Source: CAYPCH01 sp964409165
GTDB lineage: Bacteria > Bacillota > Clostridia > Acetivibrionales > Acetivibrionaceae
Length of the DNA: 55,436 nt
Direction: 5' to 3'
Assembly: GCA_964409165.1 (NCBI GenBank)
Contig: CAYPCH010000007.1
Span: 1-55,436, forward strand
How positions within the stretch are numbered: position 1 is the first letter of the stretch; each line of letters begins with the position of its first letter. The notes beneath the pieces were generated by a model. That model had not been told where the DNA came from. It saw nothing but the letters and a program-made list of their open reading frames with translations, and did no database searches. Positions 9,791-17,804 of this stretch are shown piece by piece. A program made the position numbers and the translations under genes.

Positions 9791-9929
9791 AACTATATTT
9801 ATATTTAATTTATGGTATAATTTAGTTTAGGTATGTACTAAATAATGTAGGCTAGACTATAATAATCATAAACATAAATAAAATTACTTAACATGATAAA
9901 AGTGGATACGTTAAAAAGGGGAATTTAGT

Positions 9930-11000
9930 ATGCGTCTACTTATAAAGAGGCTGATGAATCGTATACTTGTAATATGCAAAAAGGCATATGCTTTATTAAG
10001 GAAAATGACTAATTACTTACATTATTATTCAGGTTTATATGCTTTGACTAATATAGTGTTAAAGAGAAAAGGTCTCATAATTTTGTTTTATCACAGACTT
10101 AAGAAAAGAGAAAACGATATGGTTTTTCCTCATTTGGCAATTAAGATAAAATGTTTTGAGCAACATATGAAGTATCTTTCTAAGAACTATAGAATTATAA
10201 CCATGGATGATGTAAAAGATATGCTGGTATCAGATGATAATTTTCATAGTGATTTTGTTGTAGTTACGTTTGATGACGGGTACAGGGACAACCACACATA
10301 CGGTCTTGAAATATTTAAAGAATATCAGGTTAGACCGACAATCTATCTTACAGCTAACGGAGTTGAAGAACAAGAGTATTTATGGTTTGACAGAGTAGCT
10401 CATATTGTTTATTCAAGCCCTCTTGATATGGTTTATATTGATATTTTAGAAAGAGAATTTGATTTAAGGCAGTTTAAAAACAGAACAGAACTGATTGGAA
10501 TGATTACAGACAAATTTAAAGAATACAAAGATATGGAAAGACTTAAGGGAATTGACATGTTTTCAGAAAAATTAAGGGTTAAAATACCGCAAAACTGCAA
10601 TTTAATGATGGACTGGAGTGATGTGAGGGACTTGCTTTTAGCTGGGGCAGAAATAGGATGTCATACGATGAATCACCCTATATTAACACAAATATCAGCT
10701 GAGAGTCTCAACAATGAGATAATCCTTTCCAAGCAACTAATTGAAGAACGTATTTTAAGAAAAGTAAAACATTTTGCATACACGAATGGGAAAAAAGACG
10801 ATTATAACGATGCAATAAAGGATTTGGTGGAAAAGCATTATGATACAGCAGTGACAACTATCTTTGGAGTAAATTATTCAGGAGAGGATTCATATGAATT
10901 AAAGAGAATAGGAGTGGGAGAGGGAGTCAGCCTTATTGACCTTAAAATACTTATACAGAAAGCGAGAATACGTAGTTTTAAGTCAAGAAAAAAAGGATAA
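9930..11000 (+). CDS. Polysaccharide deacetylase family protein (CE4, NodB fold)
   Basis: This should remove N- or O-acetyl groups from a polysaccharide or a lipid-linked oligosaccharide. The NodB domain begins near residue 48 (LIILFYHRL). Motif 1 is VTFDDGYRD with the catalytic and metal-binding aspartates, and motif 2 is CHTMNHP with the two metal-binding histidines. A later segment is FAYTNGKKDDYN, where relatives usually have FAYPxG; Thr replaces Pro. No cleavable signal peptide is evident in the 40-residue basic N-terminus, so it may be cytoplasmic. AGGGG lies just before ATG 9930. It is followed after 70 bp by the CapK-like gene, in the same direction. A plausible job is to expose an amino group on a sugar for later modification (inference). 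Confidence 0.85.
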   Translation: MRLLIKRLMNRILVICKKAYALLRKMTNYLHYYSGLYALTNIVLKRKGLIILFYHRLKKRENDMVFPHLAIKIKCFEQHMKYLSKNYRIITMDDVKDMLVSDDNFHSDFVVVTFDDGYRDNHTYGLEIFKEYQVRPTIYLTANGVEEQEYLWFDRVAHIVYSSPLDMVYIDILEREFDLRQFKNRTELIGMITDKFKEYKDMERLKGIDMFSEKLRVKIPQNCNLMMDWSDVRDLLLAGAEIGCHTMNHPILTQISAESLNNEIILSKQLIEERILRKVKHFAYTNGKKDDYNDAIKDLVEKHYDTAVTTIFGVNYSGEDSYELKRIGVGEGVSLIDLKILIQKARIRSFKSRKKG

Positions 11001-11070
11001 ACCGTAGTTTGAATTAGTTTTATGGAAATTGTCAATACCAAAAACACTATAGAAGGTAGGGTTGAAAAGT

Positions 11071-12297
11071 ATGTTTTACTTTGTCAAATATAAAAAATAC
11101 ATATTAAGAAAGCTTATATATTTATATAACAAAGCGTTCAGAAAAAAATACAATGGACAGAATCTAGAGTCTTTTTTGGAGTATTGTTCGACGAACATTG
11201 ATTATTATAAGGGAAAAGGAAAGGATATAAATAAATATGAATATATAAATAAAAGTGTCGTAAAAGATAATTTTTATTCCTTTTGTAAAAGTAAAGATAC
11301 ACTGCTAAAGAATACTGTTTACACAGCAGGTACAACCGGTTCATCCTGCAAGTTTTACTATTGTTTTAATTGTATAACTTTGGAAGAATACCATGTTGGA
11401 AGATATTTTGAATGGCACTCTAAATACAGGGTAGTATTTAGAGGAGAAAAGATATTCAAGGATAATTTGAAACCTAAAAAAATGTACAGGATAGTACCTT
11501 TTATAAAAGAAATGTATGTATCCCCTTACCATATAGATCAATACAAACTTAAAACGCTTGTTGAAAAGCTTAAGGAAATTAGAAATGCATGTCTATATGC
11601 ATATCCGTCAACAGCATATTTGTTGGCTGAGTATTGTATTAAGAATAATGAGAAAGTACACTTTGATATTGTCGCAACATCATCAGAGGTATTGTTTGAT
11701 TATCAAGCTGAGGCAATACAAAATGCTTTTAACTGTAAGATAAGAGACTGGTATGGTCAAGCGGAAAGGGTTGCAGCATTATATAGGTGTGAGCATGGAA
11801 ATTATCATGAGATTGAAGGATGTTATTCATACATAGAGTATATCCCGGTTTCTGACAATACGTTTGAAATAGTAGGTACCCATATTCATAATGGGATTAT
11901 GCCACTTATCAGATACAGAACCGGTGATCTGGTTGAAATATCAAATCAAAGATGCCGTTGCGGTAACAAAGGTGTCAATATAACAAGAATTTATGGCAGA
12001 ATTGGAGACTTTATTCGATTGAAAGGGAAAAAGATAACCGCAACAGGTCTGTACTGTGCATTGCTCAAGGCAACAAACAATATACGTGAAGCCCAAATAT
12101 GCATTAGAAATGACCGTATTGTAATTAAAATAGTTAAAGAAAAAGGTTTTTGTGATTCTGATGAAAAAATGATATTGGAAAGGATTTGTAAATTTATTCC
12201 TGATGGTATGTGTACCATAGAATATCATGATAAAATATCAAGGGAAAAAAGCGGTAAATTCAAGTATGTGGTTAACAGGGACAGTTGTTCACTATAG
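11071..12297 (+). CDS. CapK / PaaK-like adenylate-forming enzyme
   Basis: A member of the phenylacetate-CoA ligase-like adenylate-forming family, often annotated CapK in capsule clusters. Motifs: the P-loop-like TAGTTGSS, the SSEVLFDYQ segment, DWYGQAERVA (the AMP-binding tyrosine and acid), and RYRTGDLVE. A short cysteine pair, CRCG, follows, as in many PaaK relatives. The C-terminal SGKFKYVV holds a lysine at the place of the catalytic lysine of the family. It should activate a carboxylic acid with ATP, perhaps to attach it to an amino sugar; the acid is unknown. The start is ATG 11071, 10 nt after AAGGTAGG; TTG 11062 overlaps that site too closely. It lies between the deacetylase and the oppositely oriented FemAB-like gene. 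Confidence 0.8.
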   Translation: MFYFVKYKKYILRKLIYLYNKAFRKKYNGQNLESFLEYCSTNIDYYKGKGKDINKYEYINKSVVKDNFYSFCKSKDTLLKNTVYTAGTTGSSCKFYYCFNCITLEEYHVGRYFEWHSKYRVVFRGEKIFKDNLKPKKMYRIVPFIKEMYVSPYHIDQYKLKTLVEKLKEIRNACLYAYPSTAYLLAEYCIKNNEKVHFDIVATSSEVLFDYQAEAIQNAFNCKIRDWYGQAERVAALYRCEHGNYHEIEGCYSYIEYIPVSDNTFEIVGTHIHNGIMPLIRYRTGDLVEISNQRCRCGNKGVNITRIYGRIGDFIRLKGKKITATGLYCALLKATNNIREAQICIRNDRIVIKIVKEKGFCDSDEKMILERICKFIPDGMCTIEYHDKISREKSGKFKYVVNRDSCSL

Positions 12298-12314
12298 TTT
12301 TAGAAAAAATACGT

Positions 12315-13058
12315 TTATTTAAAGATTTTAAGAGCAAATTTCCCGAGCAGGTTTTTCGGTATATAGAAATTGTACTTTGTTACAACAGACCCTCCGAATT
12401 CTCTTTTGAAACGGTCGATATTGTTAAGCACCTTATTATTTTTGTCCAGTGTTAATCCCGCAAAATCATAAACTTGATATCCGTTTTTTTTAAAAAACCT
12501 AATATCCGTCCAATGAAGGTATCTGTTAGCGCGACCTACCAGGATGTGAAAATCTTTATCCGCAGATAGCCTGAAATGGGAAGCAGAATATTTGCAATAA
12601 GCAGTTTTTCCGTCTGCTATATAAACATGGTAACATAGAGTGTTACCGTCTGAACTTTTCACCTCTGAGACAGCCAGTGCATTTTTTCTTTTGATTTCTT
12701 CTATTACGATATTTTCAAACTGTCCTATACCTTTATTTTTGGCAAAAGTGTTATAAAAACTTCGGACTTTATCAAGCAATTCACTTGATGGCGAAAACGT
12801 TATGGAGCATTCAAAATTATCAAATGCTTCCGACTTTTTTATATAGTTTCGTGCATTTCTGTCCATCTCCTTGAGCAGAGTGCTCTCATCTTTTGACAGA
12901 TCTATACATAGTGTATGGACTTCTTGTGCTTTCTGTATGCTGTCAGAAGAATAAATATAGTGTACTACGTCACAACAGCCAATTTTTTTATCTTCTTTTT
13001 CAGCAAAATAGACAACATTAACGCGAAGAAAAAGTTTTTTAATATTAAAGCTTATCAT
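12315..13058 (-). CDS. FemAB / GNAT-like aminoacyl- or acyltransferase
   Basis: A 247-residue protein resembling FemAB-type transferases and the GNAT family members of capsule loci. The central part has RNARNYIKKSE, a motif shared by FemAB-like proteins, and the C-terminal half has YCKYSASHFR, ANRYLHWTDIRFFKKNGYQVYDFAGL and DRFKREFGG, the last being typical of the FemAB C-terminal lobe (FKxxFGG). It is soluble. The start is taken at CAT 13056-13058 (ATG on the minus strand) because AAGGTGG lies 7 nt upstream; the longer form from 13097 has none. A copy of the dispersed upstream repeat lies 100 nt before the start, in the same orientation. It ends 17 bp from the CapK-like gene, convergent with it. 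It may aminoacylate a sugar or lipid-linked unit; not certain. Confidence 0.7.
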   Translation of the reverse strand: MISFNIKKLFLRVNVVYFAEKEDKKIGCCDVVHYIYSSDSIQKAQEVHTLCIDLSKDESTLLKEMDRNARNYIKKSEAFDNFECSITFSPSSELLDKVRSFYNTFAKNKGIGQFENIVIEEIKRKNALAVSEVKSSDGNTLCYHVYIADGKTAYCKYSASHFRLSADKDFHILVGRANRYLHWTDIRFFKKNGYQVYDFAGLTLDKNNKVLNNIDRFKREFGGSVVTKYNFYIPKNLLGKFALKIFK

Positions 13059-13158
13059 AGCTACGCCACCTTGAAAATAATAGACATTATATAGCATACT
13101 ATTACTTTTTTGTCCTTTAAGTCAGTATTATGATATCATACTAAATTTAAACAATCAA

Positions 13159-13204
13159 CTATATTGAATGCAATAAAAATTTTATATTGCACTTCAATTT
13201 CCTT
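13159..13204 (-). repeat. Dispersed upstream palindromic element, copy a
   Basis: Read on the minus strand it begins AAGGAAATTGAAGTGC and ends in CATTCAATATAG. The core arms TGCAATA and TATTGCA, bounded by TTGAA and TTCAA, can form a hairpin of about 13 bp. It lies 100 nt upstream of the FemAB-like start and points the same way as that gene. Confidence 0.8.
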
Positions 13205-13386
13205 GGAAAGGTTAAAATATAACGTCTACTACGATTTTTAATTAACGCTTATTTGAAGCCAAATAACGACTTAAAAAAAGTAGAAGTAAATTTCACTTAT
13301 TCCTTAATGCAATATCACAAAAAATATTTTTTGAATGTAAATATAAAGCAAATATACAGAATAATCAATATTTTATATAAACATGG

Positions 13387-13415
13387 TTGAAAAGGAACTT
13401 ATCTGCTGATATAAT
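13387..13415 (+). promoter_or_regulatory. Sigma-A type promoter before the MurA paralogue
   Basis: TTGAAA at 13387-13392, a 17-bp spacer, and TATAAT at 13410-13415 with TG one base upstream (extended -10). This is the best promoter in the region; transcription should start near 13422 and read into the gene at 13536. Confidence 0.75.
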
Positions 13416-13535
13416 TTAGTAAGAAATATAGAAAATACTAAATTAAGTTTCAAAGATATGCAAAGTCAAGAGAGTTATTGTGTTTTGCAGGGGATTGAAA
13501 TGGAATGGAAAATAGTATAAAAGTGGGGGGTTTTT

Positions 13536-14786
13536 ATGTATCAGGTCTCAAGAGCAGAGAAAATATTTGGAGAAATAAGTCTGAGCGGCTCAAAAAATGC
13601 AGCACTTCCAATCATAGTTGGAGCCTGTATGTGTGATGAATACGTAGAGCTTCATAATATACCTTTGCAACTAAATGATGTCAGGGTGCTTGTGTCCCTG
13701 CTAAAAGGAAATGGCTTTAATATACGGGAAGAAGGTGCGGATACACTAATAATCGATAATGAGAATAACGGAGTATTAAGTCATGAAGTTACTTCAGAAG
13801 GAGGAAAGATAAGATATTCTCTGTTGCTTTTATCCCTCCTGCTTCATAAATGTAAAAGTGTTAAGGTGCCTAGTCCAGGAGGTTGCAATATTGGAGACAG
13901 AAAATATGATATCCATATAGATTCATTAATTAAAATGGGAGCTGAAATTGAAGAAAACGGGTACATAAACGGATTTCTTAATGGCAGATTCAAAGGCAGT
14001 GACATGACCTTCCATACGGCAACAACAAGCGGGTCAGAGAATGTTATTATTGCAGGGGTATTAGCAGAAGGAAAAACCATAATAAGAAATGCCAATACAA
14101 GACCTGAGGTTATGGATCTGATAAATTTTTTCAATAAAATGGGCGGTGATATCAGATATAAGACAAGATATATTGAAATAAGCGGGGTAGAAAGATTAAA
14201 GGGAGGGGAGTATAGTGTTTTAAGCGGAAGGGATGAAGCTGTTACTTATATGATATTGACAGGGATGTGCAGAGGAGAACTTAGGATTAAGCGTTTTACG
14301 TGTGAGAAAATTAAAACAGATGTTACTCTTTTAAGGGAGATTGGTCTGGAAATATTTGAATGGAGTGGGGATACATTTATTAGTGCAAAGAACAAGCAAC
14401 TCAGACCGTTTAGTATGGCTACTGCTCCATATCCAGGAATAAATTCCGATATGCAACCGTTGTTTGCTGCATTGGCAGCAACTATAGAAGGAGAGACGAT
14501 AATTACGGATATGAGGTTTATGGATAGATTTCAATATGTTCAGGAATACAAAAAGTTCGGCATGAGCATAGAGAATTACAGTAATTGTGCTATTATCACT
14601 GGAGGAAAGCCAATAAAGGGTGCAAAAGTCAGTGCAACAGACCTTAGAGGGGGAGCGGCACTGCTTCTTTTAGGATGTGTGGCTGAAGGGGTTACAGAAA
14701 TTGAAAATGAGTATCAGATTGAAAGAGGATATATTAATGTTATTCCGAAGTTAAATAATCTGGGTTGCAAAATACAAAAAACATAA
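13536..14786 (+). CDS. UDP-GlcNAc enolpyruvyl transferase (MurA family paralogue)
   Basis: This is a full-length EPT-fold enzyme (416 residues; E. coli MurA has 419) that adds enolpyruvate from PEP to the 3-OH of UDP-GlcNAc or a similar sugar. The key residues are kept: K20-N21 in SGSKNAALP, the catalytic cysteine C117 in SPGGCNIGDR, D305 in PYPGINSDMQ, R371 in ATDLRGG and R397 in QIERGY. It should therefore be active and sensitive to fosfomycin, by family knowledge. A canonical murA normally sits elsewhere in the genome, so this copy may serve the polysaccharide, for example in making a lactyl- or pyruvyl-type sugar; that is inference. There is a strong AGTGGGGGG ribosome binding site, and its own promoter lies at 13387. 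The flippase follows at once. Confidence 0.85.
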   Translation: MYQVSRAEKIFGEISLSGSKNAALPIIVGACMCDEYVELHNIPLQLNDVRVLVSLLKGNGFNIREEGADTLIIDNENNGVLSHEVTSEGGKIRYSLLLLSLLLHKCKSVKVPSPGGCNIGDRKYDIHIDSLIKMGAEIEENGYINGFLNGRFKGSDMTFHTATTSGSENVIIAGVLAEGKTIIRNANTRPEVMDLINFFNKMGGDIRYKTRYIEISGVERLKGGEYSVLSGRDEAVTYMILTGMCRGELRIKRFTCEKIKTDVTLLREIGLEIFEWSGDTFISAKNKQLRPFSMATAPYPGINSDMQPLFAALAATIEGETIITDMRFMDRFQYVQEYKKFGMSIENYSNCAIITGGKPIKGAKVSATDLRGGAALLLLGCVAEGVTEIENEYQIERGYINVIPKLNNLGCKIQKT

Positions 14787-14806
14787 GGTTGAAGAAAGAG
14801 GAAAAG

Positions 14807-16072
14807 ATGTTTAAGCGGATTATAAGTAATAAATATATTTTTTCATTTATGACAAAGGTTATACACATTTTTTTCGGAATATTCAATACGGTTTTTATAA
14901 ACAGGTACTTAGGTCCAGCATTAAAAGGAGAATATGCATACCTTCTCAATATTGTCAACTTACTGGTGCTTGTTTTAAACTTGGGAATATATCAGGCTTA
15001 TCCGTTTTTTAAAAGAAAGAATATTGAAGAAGCAAAGCAAAAGTTCATTAATATTTCAATGTTCCAGTTTTGTGTATATATAGTGTTAGCAGTTATATTA
15101 TCATTGGTAATGAAAAGCGGGAATAGCATTATTATCCTGACACTTGTGCCAGTAATGGTTTTATCCAGGCAATTAAACTTCATAGTTTTAATTGAGAATA
15201 TAAATCTTAGAAATTTTATTGCAATATGCAATGAGGTGTTTTATACAAGCGTATTATTAATAATTTTTTTCTTTGCACCAAAAAACTACATGTATATAAT
15301 TAGTCTTTTGTATGCCAAAGATATAATTACTATTTTAACAATTCTTTTCAGTTTTAAATCACGGGTTAGTTTTAAGTATTTAGATTTTTCTCTATTAAGG
15401 GACACGGTAAAGTTTGGATTGTATCCAATGTTGACTATGCTTCTCATAACTATGAATTATCAGGTTGATGTATTGATATTAAAATGGTTTGTCAGCTTTG
15501 AACAAATAGGATATTATACGGTGGGCGTAGGGTTGGCTGATAAGACATGGCTAATTCCTGATGCGTTTAAAGAGGTGTTGCTAGGAAAAACAGCAAGAAA
15601 GGATTCAATAGAGGAGATTCTTTTGAGTATTAAAATCAGTCTATATGTATGCCTTGCTTCTCTAGTGTTTATTACAGTCATGGGTAGGGAGATTATTGTC
15701 TTGCTTTACGGTAATGAATACGTTGAGGCATACAGGGTAACTGTAACTATATTTGCAGGTATAATACCCATGCTGTTTTTTAAACTTATTAACACATTGT
15801 TTTTGGCAAAGGGAAAACAGAAATTTTCATTTAATGTTCTATTAATAGCTGTAGTTACTAATGTAATTGCCAACTTTATCTTGATTCCTTATATGGGGAT
15901 TACCGGTGCGGCATTGGCATCTGTACTCTCTTACAGTATCTGCGGATTTGTATTTTTGTATATATTTGTAAAAGAAAACAGTATAAAGGTCAGTAGTGTC
16001 TTTCTTATAAGAAAAAGTGAGATAAGTCTCATTGGAAATCTGGTAAAAAGACAGTCAGGGAGTATAGGATGA
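14807..16072 (+). CDS. Wzx-type flippase (first of two)
   Basis: A 421-residue polytopic protein of the MOP superfamily with about 12 hydrophobic segments; it should flip undecaprenyl-linked repeat units across the membrane. Typical features are the N-terminal SFMTKVIHIFFGIFNTVFINRYLGPALKGEYAYLLNIVN and the conserved core FGLYPMLTMLLITMNYQVDVLIL with WFVSFEQIGYYTVGVGLADKTWLIP. The start is ATG 14807 after AAAGAGG; the upstream TTG reading would overlap the MurA paralogue. The stop overlaps the next start (ATGA), so it is coupled to the acetyltransferase gene. Confidence 0.85.
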   Translation: MFKRIISNKYIFSFMTKVIHIFFGIFNTVFINRYLGPALKGEYAYLLNIVNLLVLVLNLGIYQAYPFFKRKNIEEAKQKFINISMFQFCVYIVLAVILSLVMKSGNSIIILTLVPVMVLSRQLNFIVLIENINLRNFIAICNEVFYTSVLLIIFFFAPKNYMYIISLLYAKDIITILTILFSFKSRVSFKYLDFSLLRDTVKFGLYPMLTMLLITMNYQVDVLILKWFVSFEQIGYYTVGVGLADKTWLIPDAFKEVLLGKTARKDSIEEILLSIKISLYVCLASLVFITVMGREIIVLLYGNEYVEAYRVTVTIFAGIIPMLFFKLINTLFLAKGKQKFSFNVLLIAVVTNVIANFILIPYMGITGAALASVLSYSICGFVFLYIFVKENSIKVSSVFLIRKSEISLIGNLVKRQSGSIG

Positions 16073-16587
16073 TTAGTTTGAAAGAAGTATTCTTATATGA
16101 GATAAATGATGGAAAACATAAAGGTTTATTGAATATGGTCAAGGCAATATTACTAAATCCGTCAAAAAAGGCTGTACTATACTACAGAGTTGCTAAGTGG
16201 TTGTATGAAAAGAAACTTGGAGCTTTTGCAATTTTTCTAAGAAATAGGTTGATCTCATTATATGGAATTCACATCAGCCTTAAAGCGGAAATAGGTCTTG
16301 GATTAGAGTTGAAACATGTCAACGGTGTGGTAATCGGTGATGGAGTAAAGATAGGGGAAAATGCAGTGATTTACCATCAGGTTACGCTTGGTGGACAAAA
16401 TATGGGAGACTGTGAAAAAGGAAACTATCCAGATGTAGGTGACAATGTTACGATATATTCAGGAGCTAAAGTGTTGGGGAATATCAGCATTGGTAGCAAT
16501 TCGGTAATTGGAGCCAACAGCGTGGTGCTTAAGGATGTTGAGCCAGACAGCGTTTATGCTGGAGTTCCAGCAAGGAGAATAAGATAG
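16069..16587 (+). CDS. Hexapeptide-repeat O-acetyltransferase (serine acetyltransferase-like)
   Basis: A 172-residue protein of the left-handed beta-helix group. An N-terminal helical part (about residues 1-60, with PSKKAVLYYRVAKWLY) resembles CysE-like capsule acetyltransferases. It is followed by hexapeptide repeats and the catalytic-type histidines HVNGVVIGDG and IYHQVTLGG, ending VYAGVPARRIR. It should transfer acetyl from acetyl-CoA to a sugar hydroxyl. True serine acetyltransferases are longer and normally occur with cysteine genes, so a polysaccharide role fits better here. Its start overlaps the flippase stop by 4 bp. Confidence 0.85.
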   Translation: MISLKEVFLYEINDGKHKGLLNMVKAILLNPSKKAVLYYRVAKWLYEKKLGAFAIFLRNRLISLYGIHISLKAEIGLGLELKHVNGVVIGDGVKIGENAVIYHQVTLGGQNMGDCEKGNYPDVGDNVTIYSGAKVLGNISIGSNSVIGANSVVLKDVEPDSVYAGVPARRIR

Positions 16588-16650
16588 TAGTGATAAATTT
16601 CGCAATTTATTGTGATAATTGAAGCTACACTATAAAGGGTGGTTTTAAAA

Positions 16651-17649
16651 ATGCTGGTATCAATAGTGACTGTTTATTATAACAGAGAAGCTTTTGTTGA
16701 AGATTCAATTAACAGCCTTCTTGCTCAGACGTATAAAAATGTAGAGATATTAGCTGTTGATGACGGTTCCACTGATAGTACTTATGATAGATTGTGTAGC
16801 TTTTCAGATCCGCGGTTTAAAATTATAAGGCATGAAAATCAAGGATTTGTAAAATCTGTAAGAAAGGCGATTGATATGTCTTCCGGCGAAATTATAGCTA
16901 TTCACGGTTCGGGGGATATATCATTGCCCGAGAGGATAGAAAAGCAGGCAAAAGTTCTGATAGACAACGAAGAAATAGGTGTTGTAGGCTGTTATGTCGA
17001 AAATATCGACTATAATACAAATAACTCAATAATACATATGCCCAGATTAAGTCAAGATGGGAATTTAACTGAGAGTTTAAAGAAAAAAAACATTTTTACA
17101 CATGGAGAAGTAATGTTCAGGAAGGCATTATATGACGAGGTCGGCGGGTATAGAGAATATTTTAGATATTCTCAGGACAAGGATCTCTGGCTTCGGCTTA
17201 GCCTATTTACGAAGTTCTTTATTATTGAGGAGGTGCTTTACAAGAGGTATAATTTAGGGGATGGGGTAAGCCGTTCGATAGATAAAATAGTTATGCAGAA
17301 CTATTTTGTCTCCATTATGAATCAGTGTATAGATATGAGATGTAAGGGAGAAAAAGATTTGATTGACAGATACGGATTTCATGCTTCTTTTTATAGGAAA
17401 AAGGATAGGGCGCTGGCCAAACTCTTTTTTAAGCATGCAATATTCATATTTATAGAAGACAATTTGGAAAAAGCGACAGAAGTTAATACACTAAGTATAA
17501 ATGAAAATAGGTCTTTGGGGAATGTTTTTTTTGCTCTGGTTTTGAAAATAGCTTCTAGAAGCCGGGTTTTAAAAGTAGTATTCAATAAGCTATTTAAGCA
17601 TCTTGCCGTAAAATTCAAGAATAAGAGGGGATTTGTAATAAATAAATAA
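16651..17649 (+). CDS. Glycosyltransferase family 2 protein
   Basis: A GT-A fold enzyme. It opens with VSIVTVYYNREAFVEDSINSLLAQTY and VDDGSTDST. At the place where most relatives have the metal-binding DxDD (as in DADDIS) it reads HGSGDISLPERIEKQ, so the DxD aspartates are replaced by Gly-Ser-Gly. A later acid motif, SQDKDLWLRLS, matches the usual (E/D)D-LWLRL of active members. There are no membrane segments except a weak one near the C-terminus. The start is ATG 16651, 8 nt after AAAGGGTGG; the GTG at 16639 lies inside that site. It should add one sugar of the repeat unit; the sugar is unknown. Confidence 0.85.
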   Translation: MLVSIVTVYYNREAFVEDSINSLLAQTYKNVEILAVDDGSTDSTYDRLCSFSDPRFKIIRHENQGFVKSVRKAIDMSSGEIIAIHGSGDISLPERIEKQAKVLIDNEEIGVVGCYVENIDYNTNNSIIHMPRLSQDGNLTESLKKKNIFTHGEVMFRKALYDEVGGYREYFRYSQDKDLWLRLSLFTKFFIIEEVLYKRYNLGDGVSRSIDKIVMQNYFVSIMNQCIDMRCKGEKDLIDRYGFHASFYRKKDRALAKLFFKHAIFIFIEDNLEKATEVNTLSINENRSLGNVFFALVLKIASRSRVLKVVFNKLFKHLAVKFKNKRGFVINK

Positions 17650-17693
17650 TTGTTAACATAAATGATAGCTGTATCATAATTATATTATAGATG

Positions 17694-17785
17694 AATCACG
17701 AAAATGATTCTACATTGAAAAAAATTCGTGATGCTATATTAAGGAAATTGAAGTGCGATATAAAATCTTTATTGCATTCGATATG
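17694..17785 (+). repeat. Dispersed upstream palindromic element, copy b (long form)
   Basis: A 92-bp copy. The first hairpin pairs ATCACGAA with TTCGTGAT. The core then runs from AAGGAAATTGAAGTGCG to GCATTCGATATG, able to form a second hairpin. It ends 19 nt before the start codon of the beta-helix gene and overlaps its leader. Confidence 0.8.
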
Positions 17786-17804
17786 ATTTTGTGAGGTACT
17801 AAAT

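Larger units (their letters stand above)
13059..13535. other. Divergent intergenic region, 477 bp
   Basis: This spacer lies between the FemAB-like gene (minus) and the MurA paralogue (plus). It contains one copy of the dispersed upstream repeat (13159-13204, minus orientation) and a strong sigma-A type promoter for the plus strand (13387-13415) with a leader of about 114 nt. The rest is A+T-rich with no further structure that I can support. Confidence 0.7.

Noticed and set aside
16069..16587. CysE serine acetyltransferase of the cysteine pathway
   Set aside because: It is too short for CysE and lies within the polysaccharide genes, far from cysK.
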